Of a DNA stretch of 64,000 bases, positions 34,576 to 42,581 are shown piece after piece. The stretch comes from Mesorhizobium sp. M2E.F.Ca.ET.219.01.1.1 (lineage in GTDB: Bacteria; Pseudomonadota; Alphaproteobacteria; Rhizobiales; Rhizobiaceae). A program made the translations under genes and the position numbers. The stretch is taken from positions 248,001 to 312,000 of the forward strand of contig NZ_SADT02000004.1 in assembly GCF_004016445.2 (NCBI RefSeq), in the 5' to 3' direction. Below the pieces are notes generated by a model. That model saw only the letters and a list, made by a program, of their open reading frames with translations, had not been told where the DNA came from and searched no databases. Position 1 is the first letter of the stretch; each line of letters opens with the position of its first letter.

Positions 34576-34758
34576 ATGCCTTACGTCGTTACGGAAATCA
34601 TGGACGACATTGAATTGTTACAGGCCCATGTGGACAGCATTTCCAAAAAGCGAGGCAGGGTCATAGGCGTATTATGGCGTGAAAGTGATCGCACTTATGT
34701 CGTGACGCATGAGGTAGAAGCGGCTGAGAAGCAAAACAGAAGACAAAGAGCTGCATAA
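34576..34758 (+). CDS. Small protein of the YcaO-TfuA locus
   Basis: 60 residues, unrecognised. An N-terminal helix (DDIELLQAHVDSISKKRGR) is followed by a likely beta-hairpin, VIGVLWRESDRTYVVTHEVE, and a charged tail (KQNRRQRAA). GAGGAGGAA sits seven bases before the ATG, an excellent ribosome-binding site just after the peptidase stop. Codon use is more AT-rich than the flanks. It may be a precursor, a RiPP-recognition helper or an immunity protein; nothing decides between them. It has no cysteine and only one serine. Confidence 0.65.
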   Translation: MPYVVTEIMDDIELLQAHVDSISKKRGRVIGVLWRESDRTYVVTHEVEAAEKQNRRQRAA

Positions 34759-34818
34759 TGCCAAGAAATCATACTGTCTAAGTTAGATACATGATCCAGG
34801 AACCGGAGGGTTGCGGCA

Positions 34819-35664
34819 ATGGTAGAGAGCCTTCTTAGCGTGTCGGGTATAAATCTATTCGGCCATTTTGTGATCGATTTGCAGGTTGTGAACCCACTTC
34901 TCAATCCTATCGTGGCGCAGGTGGCGACTGCCAAGCACATACCGGCATTGACCGGCAACAAGGTCGTGAACGGTGTGCGTGTGGCAGAAAAGAGCAAGAT
35001 TGTTGTTTGGAAACAGAAGGTTCCGGATCAGATCGGTGTGTACACGGTTGGCGGCGCGGACGGTCGGTGGACCAAGGATGACACGCCTGTCGGTGCGATA
35101 ATCCAGGTGACCGGCGGGGATAGTTTCGTCGGCTATTTCATGAAACTTGAGGGCGGGTTCGAATTCATCGGGCGCCGCCCGGGCGCTGCCAACCGAAGCG
35201 GCAAGAACAGGCTCCTTGAAGACCAACTGCAGAACGGCAGGTTTGCAAGGATATATGGCTTCAGTTTTGAGGGAAGCTACTACGACCTTCCGAGGCCCAT
35301 AATATTCCTTGTGCATGGTGATGGGGAGCTTGTCGCGGAAGATCTCGGCACGTTCAGCGCCGCCCGCTCACCCAGCCCGACCGGACTGACGGGCCTCGCT
35401 GCGGCCGACTTCGATTTCGCCGATGGCCTGCGTGTCTGGTCCTACGACAAGGCCGACTACACGGTCCGCATGGATGTCGAGACAGGCATGTTCGAGGATG
35501 TGCTGCTCGCTGCGATACTCGGCGGCGGCGGACCGGGGGGCATGGACAGTGCCGGCATGAGCGCGCGCGGGATGAGCGCAAGAGGCATGAGCGCGCGTGG
35601 CATGAGCGCAAGGGGAATGAGCGCCCGCGGCATGAGCGCCCGCGGAGGCGGCAACAGCGATTGA
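34819..35664 (+). CDS. Repeat-tailed protein of the YcaO-TfuA locus (possible modification substrate)
   Basis: 281 residues. Residues ~1-235 look beta-rich and unrecognised (FGHFVIDLQVVNPLLNPIV, IIQVTGGDSFVGYFMKLEGG, PRPIIFLVHGDGELVAEDLG). A Gly-rich hinge (GGGGPGG) leads to six tandem GMSAR pentapeptides and a GGGNSD end. No signal peptide. GGAGG precedes the ATG. The pattern of folded leader plus repeated Ser/Gly/Met/Arg core fits a peptide-modifying locus, but this is inference. It is the last gene in the run, 250 bases before the cyclase gene. Confidence 0.8.
   Translation: MVESLLSVSGINLFGHFVIDLQVVNPLLNPIVAQVATAKHIPALTGNKVVNGVRVAEKSKIVVWKQKVPDQIGVYTVGGADGRWTKDDTPVGAIIQVTGGDSFVGYFMKLEGGFEFIGRRPGAANRSGKNRLLEDQLQNGRFARIYGFSFEGSYYDLPRPIIFLVHGDGELVAEDLGTFSAARSPSPTGLTGLAAADFDFADGLRVWSYDKADYTVRMDVETGMFEDVLLAAILGGGGPGGMDSAGMSARGMSARGMSARGMSARGMSARGMSARGGGNSD
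35554..35643 (+). repeat. Six tandem 15-bp units encoding GMSAR
   Basis: Units start at 35554, 35569, 35584, 35599, 35614 and 35629. The peptide is identical in all six, but codons differ: Arg is CGC, AGA, CGT, AGG, CGC, CGC; Gly is GGC, GGG, GGC, GGC, GGA, GGC; Ala is GCG, GCA, GCG, GCA, GCC, GCC. Confidence 0.97.
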
Positions 35665-35780
35665 CCCCGTATGGAATGAGTCCCTGACGGCCCCATTCGC
35701 TTCGCCATGCAGAAGATCGGCCTTGGCTGAGCAATCAACGGTGTGGTGTGTCGCCACCCGCTGATCGCGCGGGCGTTGCA

Positions 35781-35794
35781 TTAGCATAAGCTAA
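35781..35794. promoter_or_regulatory. Small palindrome upstream of the cyclase gene
   Basis: TTAGCATAAGCTAA, a 5-bp inverted repeat with a 4-base centre in an AT-rich stretch, 120 bases before the cyclase start. Possibly an operator; no further support. Confidence 0.2.
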
Positions 35795-35913
35795 TTCCTT
35801 TAAATCTCAGCAATATTCCCTTGAGCACGTCTTTTTTTCCCGCCTGCTGTTGGCGATTCTGCGTGCTATGCTGCACTGCCCGGTGATTGCTGGGAACGCC
35901 GGCGGGAAGAGCA

Positions 35914-37680
35914 ATGGTAACAGGCCGATACGAGCTGCTTAATCGAAAGCTGTCGGCGATCGTCTATGCGGACGTGCACGGCTACAGCCGCCTTATGGAT
36001 CAGGACGAGGCAGGCACAGTTGTCCGCCTGACCCGGTCGCTCAGCTTCATACGCGGCTTGGTTGGAGACTATGGCGGTTCAGTCGTCGACACTGCCGGCG
36101 ACGCTGTGGTGGCCCTGTTCCCCAGCCCGACCCTGGCGTTGCATTTCGCGGTCGAGATGCAGCGGGAACTGTCTAACGAGACGGTGTGGTCAGGCGCCCA
36201 GGATCCCATTACCTATCGGATCGGCATCACCGTTGGAGACACGATCGCAAGCGACGGTGAGATCTATGGCCTGGGCATCAATATGGCCGCTCGAATCCAG
36301 TCGCTGGCGGAGCCGCGCGGCATATGCATCGCCGAATCCGTTCGCCAATTCGTTCGCGGCGAGCCGGAGTGCTCGTTCCGCTCGCTGGGCAAGCAAAAGC
36401 TGAAGAATATCGCCGACGAAGTGGAGGTCTTCGCGGTCGATTTCGAGCTGGCACATGCCGAGCCAAGGGCGTCGGCGCTACACTTTGCCCCTGCGCCTGA
36501 GCGTATCGCGCCGGAGAGTTCGCTGGCGGTCCTGCCGCTTGAGAACGTTTCAGGCGACCCCGCGGACCTCCATTTGTGCCAGGGTGTCGTGGCGGATCTC
36601 ATTTCCAACCTGTGCCGGTTCCGCAACCTGATGGTGATTGCCCGGCATTCGACACTGGCCGTCGTCGCCCAGACACGATCGCTGCGCGAGATCGCCAATC
36701 AACTGGGCGTTCGCTATCTCCTGACGGGAAGCCTGCGCCGTGCGGGCACTCGCCTGCGGGTCGCCATGGACCTGGTCGAGGCGCAGACCGAGCATACGAT
36801 CTGGTCGGAACGCTACGACGGCAGCATTGAGGACATCTTCGCCTTCCAGGACGATGTTACCGCGATGACAGCGTCACGGCTTGCAGTGCAGATCGACATG
36901 GCTGAGAGGCGGCGGCTGATATCGCAAAATCATCCCAACATTCATGCCTATGGCATGATCTTGCGCGGGCAGGATCTCAGCTTCCGCTTCCGCCCGGAGA
37001 GCAATTGGCATGCCCGGCGGCTCTATGAGCAGGCGAGGAATCTCGACCCCCGCTATGCCCGCAGCTATGCGGCCCTGTCCAGAACGTTCAATGTCGAATG
37101 GCGCTATGCGTGGACCAGCGACCCGGAAGCAGCGTTGAACGAGGCGCTGAAGCTCGCAAGTCTGGCCGTGCTGCACGATGACCTCGACGCGCGGGGTTAC
37201 TCGGAGATGGGGTTGGCTCACCTCTACAAGAAGCAGCACGATCCAGCGATCGCCGCCTACGAACGCGCTCTGCAGCTCAATCCCAACGACGCCGACCTGC
37301 TGGCCGAGATGGGCGACTGCCTTGTCTATGTTCGGCAGGCGGAACGGTCGGTGAAGCTGCTGGAGCGGGCGATGCGGCTGAACCCCTACTATCCCGATGC
37401 CTATCTTTGGTATCTGGGCGACGCCTATTTTCAGCTGGGCGAATATGAAAAAACGATAGAGACGCTGCAGAAGATGCGGGATGGCTCCGAGGGCCATCGG
37501 CTAATGGCGGCGAGCCATGCCTATCTCGGGAACACTGAAGAAGCGCAGAAGCACGCCCGTGCGCTGCTGGAGGTGCACCCGAATTTTACCACTGAGCAGT
37601 GGCGCAAAGTTCCTCCGCACAAACATCCCGAGGATACTGAATTGCTTGTCGATGGCCTGCGCAAAGCGGGGCTAAGATAG
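35914..37680 (+). CDS. Class III adenylate/guanylate cyclase with TPR repeats
   Basis: 588 residues. The cyclase domain (residues ~1-170) has the metal aspartates in AIVYADVHGYSRLM and GDAVVALF, plus YGLGINMAARIQSLAEPRGI. A TolB/FlgO-like segment follows (SSLAVLPLENVSGDPADLHLCQGVVADLISNL, RYLLTGSLRRAGTRLRVAMDLV). TPR-like repeats fill the C-terminal half (ALQLNPNDADLLAEMGDCLVY, YLWYLGDAYFQLGEYEKTIETLQKM). This layout is common and multicopy in rhizobia. ATG 35914 is preferred to a TTG nine codons upstream. Its end overlaps the convergent ligase gene by 9 bases. Confidence 0.88.
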   Translation: MVTGRYELLNRKLSAIVYADVHGYSRLMDQDEAGTVVRLTRSLSFIRGLVGDYGGSVVDTAGDAVVALFPSPTLALHFAVEMQRELSNETVWSGAQDPITYRIGITVGDTIASDGEIYGLGINMAARIQSLAEPRGICIAESVRQFVRGEPECSFRSLGKQKLKNIADEVEVFAVDFELAHAEPRASALHFAPAPERIAPESSLAVLPLENVSGDPADLHLCQGVVADLISNLCRFRNLMVIARHSTLAVVAQTRSLREIANQLGVRYLLTGSLRRAGTRLRVAMDLVEAQTEHTIWSERYDGSIEDIFAFQDDVTAMTASRLAVQIDMAERRRLISQNHPNIHAYGMILRGQDLSFRFRPESNWHARRLYEQARNLDPRYARSYAALSRTFNVEWRYAWTSDPEAALNEALKLASLAVLHDDLDARGYSEMGLAHLYKKQHDPAIAAYERALQLNPNDADLLAEMGDCLVYVRQAERSVKLLERAMRLNPYYPDAYLWYLGDAYFQLGEYEKTIETLQKMRDGSEGHRLMAASHAYLGNTEEAQKHARALLEVHPNFTTEQWRKVPPHKHPEDTELLVDGLRKAGLR

Positions 37681-38985
37681 CGCGGGTGCGGGCGTCTGCC
37701 GCGAGATAGACGACGCGGCCGATGCCGGAACGGGACTACGTGCCAGCCGCAATTCCCGCTGATGCCGGTACTCCAGCGCGATGGCGCCCCAGACCAGTCC
37801 GAGCAGCAGATAGAGATGGCGCCAGTGGTCGATGTCGATGAAGGTGCCGAGGCCGATATTGCCGAGATAGGCGACATAGGCGCAGAGCAGGTAGGGCTGC
37901 CATGGCCGGTCGCGCAGGAGGATGCGGAAGCCGGCGCCGATCGTCCACAGCGTCAGCGTCAGGAACGACACGAAGCCCAGCCAGCCATAATCCATCAGCG
38001 CCTTCAGCCAGATGTCGTGCGTGTCCTCGCCATAGATCGTGCCGAAGACCAGCGGGCCGATGCCGAACGGATGCTCCATCGCCAGCTGGAAGCCGATCGT
38101 GTAGCGGGCGAAGCGGCCGAGCCGCGCCGAATCGTAGCTCTGCTCGAGCTGCGCGCGCTGGGTGAACATGTCCGACACGCCGGGCAGCTGCAGGATGATC
38201 AGGAAGGCGATGACCAGCAGCGCCAACGCCGCTATCGTCATCACCACCACGCGCAGCCGGAACTTGCCGCTGGCGCTCTGCAGGAAGAGGCACGCGGTAA
38301 GCAGCACCGCCGACACCGCGAACATGCCCCAGGCGCCGCGCGAGAAGGAGAAGAAGATGCCGGCGGTGATGATGAGCAGCGGCACGGCAAGCAGCGGCAT
38401 GCGCGACACCGGACCGGTGAGCAGCAGGTAGAGCAGGTAGGTGCCCGGCAGCACAAGGTACGGCCCGAACACGTTCGGATCCTGGAAGGCGCCGGCCGCG
38501 CGGTCGTATTTGGTGAACATCTCCGCGCCGGGAAAGGCATGGAAATAGCCGGCGATGCCGAGCAGCGACGTTGCCACCGCCGACACGACATAGGCGATGA
38601 AGATCAGCCGGTAGAGGCTGGGCTGGACCGAGGTCACCGAGGCGAAGAACACCGCGCTGAAGGCGAGGAACAGCGAGACGGCGAGATAGAGCGGCGTGTT
38701 GGCGAGATCCGCCATCTGCGTCATGGCGATCATGCCGCCGATGTTCATCGCCACCAGGAGCACCAGCAGCGGCACGATCGCGCGCGAGATCCTGAGGCCG
38801 AACAGCGCCCAGACCGCGATCAGCCCGGCCATGTAGAGCTCGTAAGGCGCGGGCTCGCTGATGACGAAGCCGGAGAGCAGGATGCCGATGCCGATCCCCG
38901 CCGACGCGATCAGCGAAATCAGCTTCGCATTGACCGCCGACGCCGGCAATGCCCGCGGCTGCAACTCATGAGTGACGGCGCTCAA
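37672..38985 (-). CDS. O-antigen ligase/polymerase-like membrane protein
   Basis: 437 residues with about 11 membrane segments and a Wzy/O-antigen-ligase loop: RAAGAFQDPNVFGPYLVLPGTYLLY and TIGFQLAMEHPFGIGPLVFGTIYGEDTHDIWLKALMDYGWLGF. It probably polymerises exopolysaccharide repeats or transfers a glycan. Its start overlaps the end of the phosphotransferase gene by 4 bases, so they are coupled. Last gene of the minus-strand exopolysaccharide operon. Confidence 0.85.
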   Translation of the reverse strand: MSAVTHELQPRALPASAVNAKLISLIASAGIGIGILLSGFVISEPAPYELYMAGLIAVWALFGLRISRAIVPLLVLLVAMNIGGMIAMTQMADLANTPLYLAVSLFLAFSAVFFASVTSVQPSLYRLIFIAYVVSAVATSLLGIAGYFHAFPGAEMFTKYDRAAGAFQDPNVFGPYLVLPGTYLLYLLLTGPVSRMPLLAVPLLIITAGIFFSFSRGAWGMFAVSAVLLTACLFLQSASGKFRLRVVVMTIAALALLVIAFLIILQLPGVSDMFTQRAQLEQSYDSARLGRFARYTIGFQLAMEHPFGIGPLVFGTIYGEDTHDIWLKALMDYGWLGFVSFLTLTLWTIGAGFRILLRDRPWQPYLLCAYVAYLGNIGLGTFIDIDHWRHLYLLLGLVWGAIALEYRHQRELRLARSPVPASAASSISRQTPAPALS

Positions 38986-40517
38986 TAGGCGTTTTCCGTG
39001 TTGAGCAGGCGGATTGGCGTCAGGAACAGAATGCGCAGGTCGAACAGCATCGACCAGTTCTCGATGTAATAGAGGTCGTATTCGGTGCGCATGCGGATCT
39101 TTTCGTTGGTGTCCATCTCGCCGCGCCAGCCGTTGATCTGCGCCCAGCCGGTGACGCCGGGCTTCACCTTGTGGCGGGCGAAATAGCCGTCCACAACCTC
39201 GTTGTAGAGCAGATTGTGCGACTGCGCGGCGATCGCATGCGGGCGCGGCCCGACCAGCGACAGCGAACCGAAGAGCGAGTTGAAGAACTGCGGCAATTCA
39301 TCGATCGAGGTCTTGCGGATGAAGCGGCCGACGCGGGTGACGCGCGGATCGTTCTTGGTCACCGTCTGCTTGGCGGTCGGATCGGACCGGTCGGTGAACA
39401 TCGAGCGGAACTTGTAGACCTCGATGATCTCGTTGTTGAAGCCGTGCCGCTTCTGCTTGAACAGCACCGGACCCTTGCTGTCGAGCTTGATGGCGATCGC
39501 GGTGGCGAGCATCACCGGCGAGAAGACGATGATGCCGACAAGCGAGAAGACGATGTCGAAGGCGCGCTTGGCGACCGAATCCCAGTCGTTGATCGGCTTG
39601 TCGAAGATGTCCAGCATCGGCACGGAGCCGATATAGGAGTAGGCGCGCGGCCTGAACTGCAGCGCGTTGGAATGCGCCGAGAGCCGGATGTCGACCGGCA
39701 GCACCCAGAGCTTCTTGAGCAACTGCAGGACGCGCGATTCGGCAGTCAGCGGCAGCGACACTATCAGCATGTCGATGCGCGCGATGCGGGCGAATTCGAT
39801 GAGTTCCGAAATCGTGCCGAGCTTCGGATAACCGGCGACGATCGGCGGCGAGCGCTTGTCGTTGCGGTCGTCGAAGATGCCGCAGATGCGGATGTCGTTG
39901 TAAGGCTGCTTCTCGACCGAGCGGATCAGCTGCTCGGCCGCCTTGCCGCCGCCGACGATGAGCGCGCGGCGCTCCATGCGGCCGTCGCGCGCCCAGCGGC
40001 GGATGAGGCTGGACATCACCAGCCTCAGGCCGAAGATCAGCACGAAGCCGACCACGAACCAGGTGCCGAACAGCAGGCGCGAATAGTCTTCCGAGGCCTT
40101 GATGGCAAAGGCGGTGAGCGCCATCAGCGCGAAACTGCCGGCCCAGACGAGCAGCACCCGGCCGAAATTGGCCAGTGGGCGCATCAGCGCCGCGATTTGA
40201 TAGCGGTCGGTGACGTCGAGCAGCACCACGGCCAGGAACGACGTCGCCGCGATCGCCAGCGGGTATTGCCAGGCCAGATAGGTGAAGAAGCCGACATAGT
40301 AGAAATAGACGCCGAGCCCCGACAGGAACAGCAATGCGAACTCGACCATGCGCAGCACGCCGCTGACCATGATCGGCGACATGGTATCGCGCCGGTATTG
40401 CGAGGCGACCTGGCGCGCCACATCGTTGATGCCGCCGGGCTGTCCGCCATCGGCGGGAGCCTCGTAGTTGCGCACCGCATCCATGGAAAAGCGGTGCGCG
40501 GGGTCGATCTCATTCAT
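38982..40517 (-). CDS. Undecaprenyl-phosphate sugar phosphotransferase (WcaJ/ExoY family)
   Basis: 511 residues. Four to five N-terminal membrane helices, a CoA-binding-like central domain (RALIVGGGKAAEQLIRSVEK), then the catalytic polyisoprenyl-phosphate hexose-1-phosphate transferase domain: KRAFDIVFSLVGIIVFSPVMLATAIAIKLDSKGPVLFKQKRHGFNN, KTSIDELPQFFNSLFGSLSLVGPRPHA and VKPGVTGWAQINGWRG. It loads the first sugar on the lipid carrier to begin a repeat unit. Confidence 0.95.
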   Translation of the reverse strand: MNEIDPAHRFSMDAVRNYEAPADGGQPGGINDVARQVASQYRRDTMSPIMVSGVLRMVEFALLFLSGLGVYFYYVGFFTYLAWQYPLAIAATSFLAVVLLDVTDRYQIAALMRPLANFGRVLLVWAGSFALMALTAFAIKASEDYSRLLFGTWFVVGFVLIFGLRLVMSSLIRRWARDGRMERRALIVGGGKAAEQLIRSVEKQPYNDIRICGIFDDRNDKRSPPIVAGYPKLGTISELIEFARIARIDMLIVSLPLTAESRVLQLLKKLWVLPVDIRLSAHSNALQFRPRAYSYIGSVPMLDIFDKPINDWDSVAKRAFDIVFSLVGIIVFSPVMLATAIAIKLDSKGPVLFKQKRHGFNNEIIEVYKFRSMFTDRSDPTAKQTVTKNDPRVTRVGRFIRKTSIDELPQFFNSLFGSLSLVGPRPHAIAAQSHNLLYNEVVDGYFARHKVKPGVTGWAQINGWRGEMDTNEKIRMRTEYDLYYIENWSMLFDLRILFLTPIRLLNTENAY

Positions 40518-40615
40518 GGGAACTGTCCGCGAGCTTCGCGCAATTGCATAGCAAAAGAGAGCTAAAAAAGGCTTGAAACAACCGGTGGTTTTGAAGCTGT
40601 TGTGCGGTTGCGGAC

Positions 40616-41746
40616 CTACTTGTTCAGCGCCGCGAAATAGGCCTTCTCAATCTGGGCGGCCATTACATCCGCTCCGAATCGGGTCTTGAGCTCGCCGGTC
40701 TGGGGCATCATCTCCCGGTACGCGTCGCGTTCGCCGAGCGCGGTCTTCATCTTGCCGGCAAGTTCGACCGGATCTGGCCGGATCAGGGCAGGGGAGCCCT
40801 CGCCGAAGATTTCCGGAATGCCGCCGACCGCGGTCGCGATCATCGGCATGCCGGCGGCCAAGGCTTCGAGCACAATATAGGGCATCGCCTCCGCCCGGGA
40901 CGGAACTACGACCAGCTCGGCCAGGGCGAAAGCTTGCCTGGCCGGCATCGGCGGCAGGAAGCGAACGCGGCTCTTGAGGCCGAGCCGCTCGACCTGCGCG
41001 TGGTAGCGCGGCAGGTCGTCGCCGTCGCCGACCATCACCGCGCTCAAGGGCCGTTCAAGTTCGCTCCCGGCCAAAGCCAGCGCATCGATGAAGATATCCG
41101 GGCCTTTCAGGTCGCGCATCATGCCGATGTACAGGAAATCGGCGGCATCTGCCGCCGTTGCCACCGGTTCGAATTCGGCGGCGCGCAGGCCGTTATAGAC
41201 GAGCCGGTTGGGTATGGGCGGTTCGCCGACCTTGCGGCGATAGGTTTTCCGCTCATAGTCGGAAACGAACAGCAGGCAGTCGGTGAAGCGCGCCATGAAG
41301 CGCTCCAGCCCGAAGAACAGCTTTCCCGTCGCTGTCGTTTCGTCATAGTGGAGCGAGCCGCCATGCGGCGAATAAAGGCGGGCCACGCGATACCTTGAAA
41401 CCCGCAACAGTGAGCCGAACAGACGGGCATAGGCGCCACCCTTGGCGCCGTGCCCGTGCAGCACGTCCGGCCGCAATTCCTGGATGATTCGATAGGTGCG
41501 CCAAGCCGAGGCGAGATCGCCCGGCCCGACATGACGCTGCATCGGCGTGCGATGGATGCCGAGCGCCAAGCTGTCCGTCATCGCCTCGAACAGCCGTTCC
41601 TCATAGTCGCCGCCGGTCGTCGAGTCGCAGACGATTCCCACCGCGTGGCCGGCGGCGACCTGCGCCTCGGTCAGGTCGCGCACATGCCGGAAGATTCCCC
41701 CGACAGGTGAGCGGAAGCAGTGGACGATCCTGAGGTTCACCGCCAC
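40616..41746 (-). CDS. Group 1/4 glycosyltransferase
   Basis: 376 residues, GT-B fold. N-terminal IVHCFRSPVGGIFRHVRDLTEAQVAAGHAVGIVCD; donor-site region FVPSRAEAMPYIVLEALAAGMPMIATAVGGIPEIFGEGSPALI with the conserved E-x7-E. It adds a sugar during exopolysaccharide repeat assembly; donor and linkage unknown. It starts with GTG, in the operon between the Wza-like lipoprotein and the phosphotransferase. Confidence 0.9.
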   Translation of the reverse strand: MAVNLRIVHCFRSPVGGIFRHVRDLTEAQVAAGHAVGIVCDSTTGGDYEERLFEAMTDSLALGIHRTPMQRHVGPGDLASAWRTYRIIQELRPDVLHGHGAKGGAYARLFGSLLRVSRYRVARLYSPHGGSLHYDETTATGKLFFGLERFMARFTDCLLFVSDYERKTYRRKVGEPPIPNRLVYNGLRAAEFEPVATAADAADFLYIGMMRDLKGPDIFIDALALAGSELERPLSAVMVGDGDDLPRYHAQVERLGLKSRVRFLPPMPARQAFALAELVVVPSRAEAMPYIVLEALAAGMPMIATAVGGIPEIFGEGSPALIRPDPVELAGKMKTALGERDAYREMMPQTGELKTRFGADVMAAQIEKAYFAALNK

Positions 41747-41756
41747 GCCGGATTTT

Positions 41757-42320
41757 TCAGAACAGGCGTTCGCGGACGTAGACGGTGTCGCCGGGCAGGA
41801 GCGGATCGGACGTCAGCACCCGTCCGGTCATCACCTTGCCGTTGATATCGCGGGTGATGTCGACGCTCTCCTGATTGGCGCGTGGCGTGAAGCCGCCGGC
41901 AATGGCGACCGCCTTTTGCACGGTGAGCCCCGGCACATAGGAATACTGGCCGGCAGCGCCAACTTCGCCCATCACGAAGATCGGCCGGTAACGGTCGATC
42001 TCGACCGAAACGTCGGGATCGCGCAGATAGCCCTGGCGCAATTTGTCGGCGATCTCCTTTTCCAGCTGCTGCGCGGTGTGGCCGCGCGCCGGCACGGCGC
42101 CGACCAGCGGGAAGGAGAGGTAGCCGGACTGGTCGACGCTGTAGGTGTTGGTCAAGCCGTCCTGCTCGAACACCGTGACGCGGACGCGGTCGCCGGCGCC
42201 AAGCCGGTAGGGCTGGTCGAGCACTTCATGGAAGGCGGCGGGTGTCGGGCGATAGCTCGAGCAGCCGGTCAGCAGCGACAGGGCAAGCAAAGCGCGAACG
42301 AGGGAAGCAGTGCTTTTCAT
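41757..42320 (-). CDS. Wza-like polysaccharide export lipoprotein
   Basis: 187 residues. Lipoprotein signal (SLVRALLALSLLTGCSSY). Poly_export domain: YRLGAGDRVRVTVFEQDGLTNTYSVDQSGYLSFPLVGAVPARG, then SLBB-like IFVMGEVGAAGQYSYVPGLTVQKAVAIAGGFTPRA. Forms or gates the outer-membrane export channel. It is shorter than E. coli Wza and lacks its C-terminal barrel helix, as in many rhizobial ExoF-type proteins. The start is ATG 42320; upstream sequence is not signal-like. It is divergent from the Wzc-like gene. Confidence 0.9.
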   Translation of the reverse strand: MKSTASLVRALLALSLLTGCSSYRPTPAAFHEVLDQPYRLGAGDRVRVTVFEQDGLTNTYSVDQSGYLSFPLVGAVPARGHTAQQLEKEIADKLRQGYLRDPDVSVEIDRYRPIFVMGEVGAAGQYSYVPGLTVQKAVAIAGGFTPRANQESVDITRDINGKVMTGRVLTSDPLLPGDTVYVRERLF

Positions 42321-42581
42321 GACCGGCCAGGAACCTTCATCGCTCTTGCCGCAAGCCGCGGCACAACCCCAGGAAGTTGCGACCGTTATCATCCTGTTAG
42401 GGTTAATGGGCGGTAAAGGAGCGCGATCCGGACCGCGTTGATCGGCAAAAAGCCAATCGTTCTATTGCTTTCACCCAATATTCTTTGAGTGCCCTCTAAT
42501 AAGCCGCCGCCCTAATCTTAACGGGTGAGTTACCATAGTTGTTTACGGTCCATCCTCGACTCAAAGTTCGGAGCAGGATGC

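Noticed and set aside
37762..38988. 408-codon open frame antisense to the O-antigen ligase
   Set aside because: Composition dominated by Arg/Glu/His/Asp, a shadow of a hydrophobic gene.
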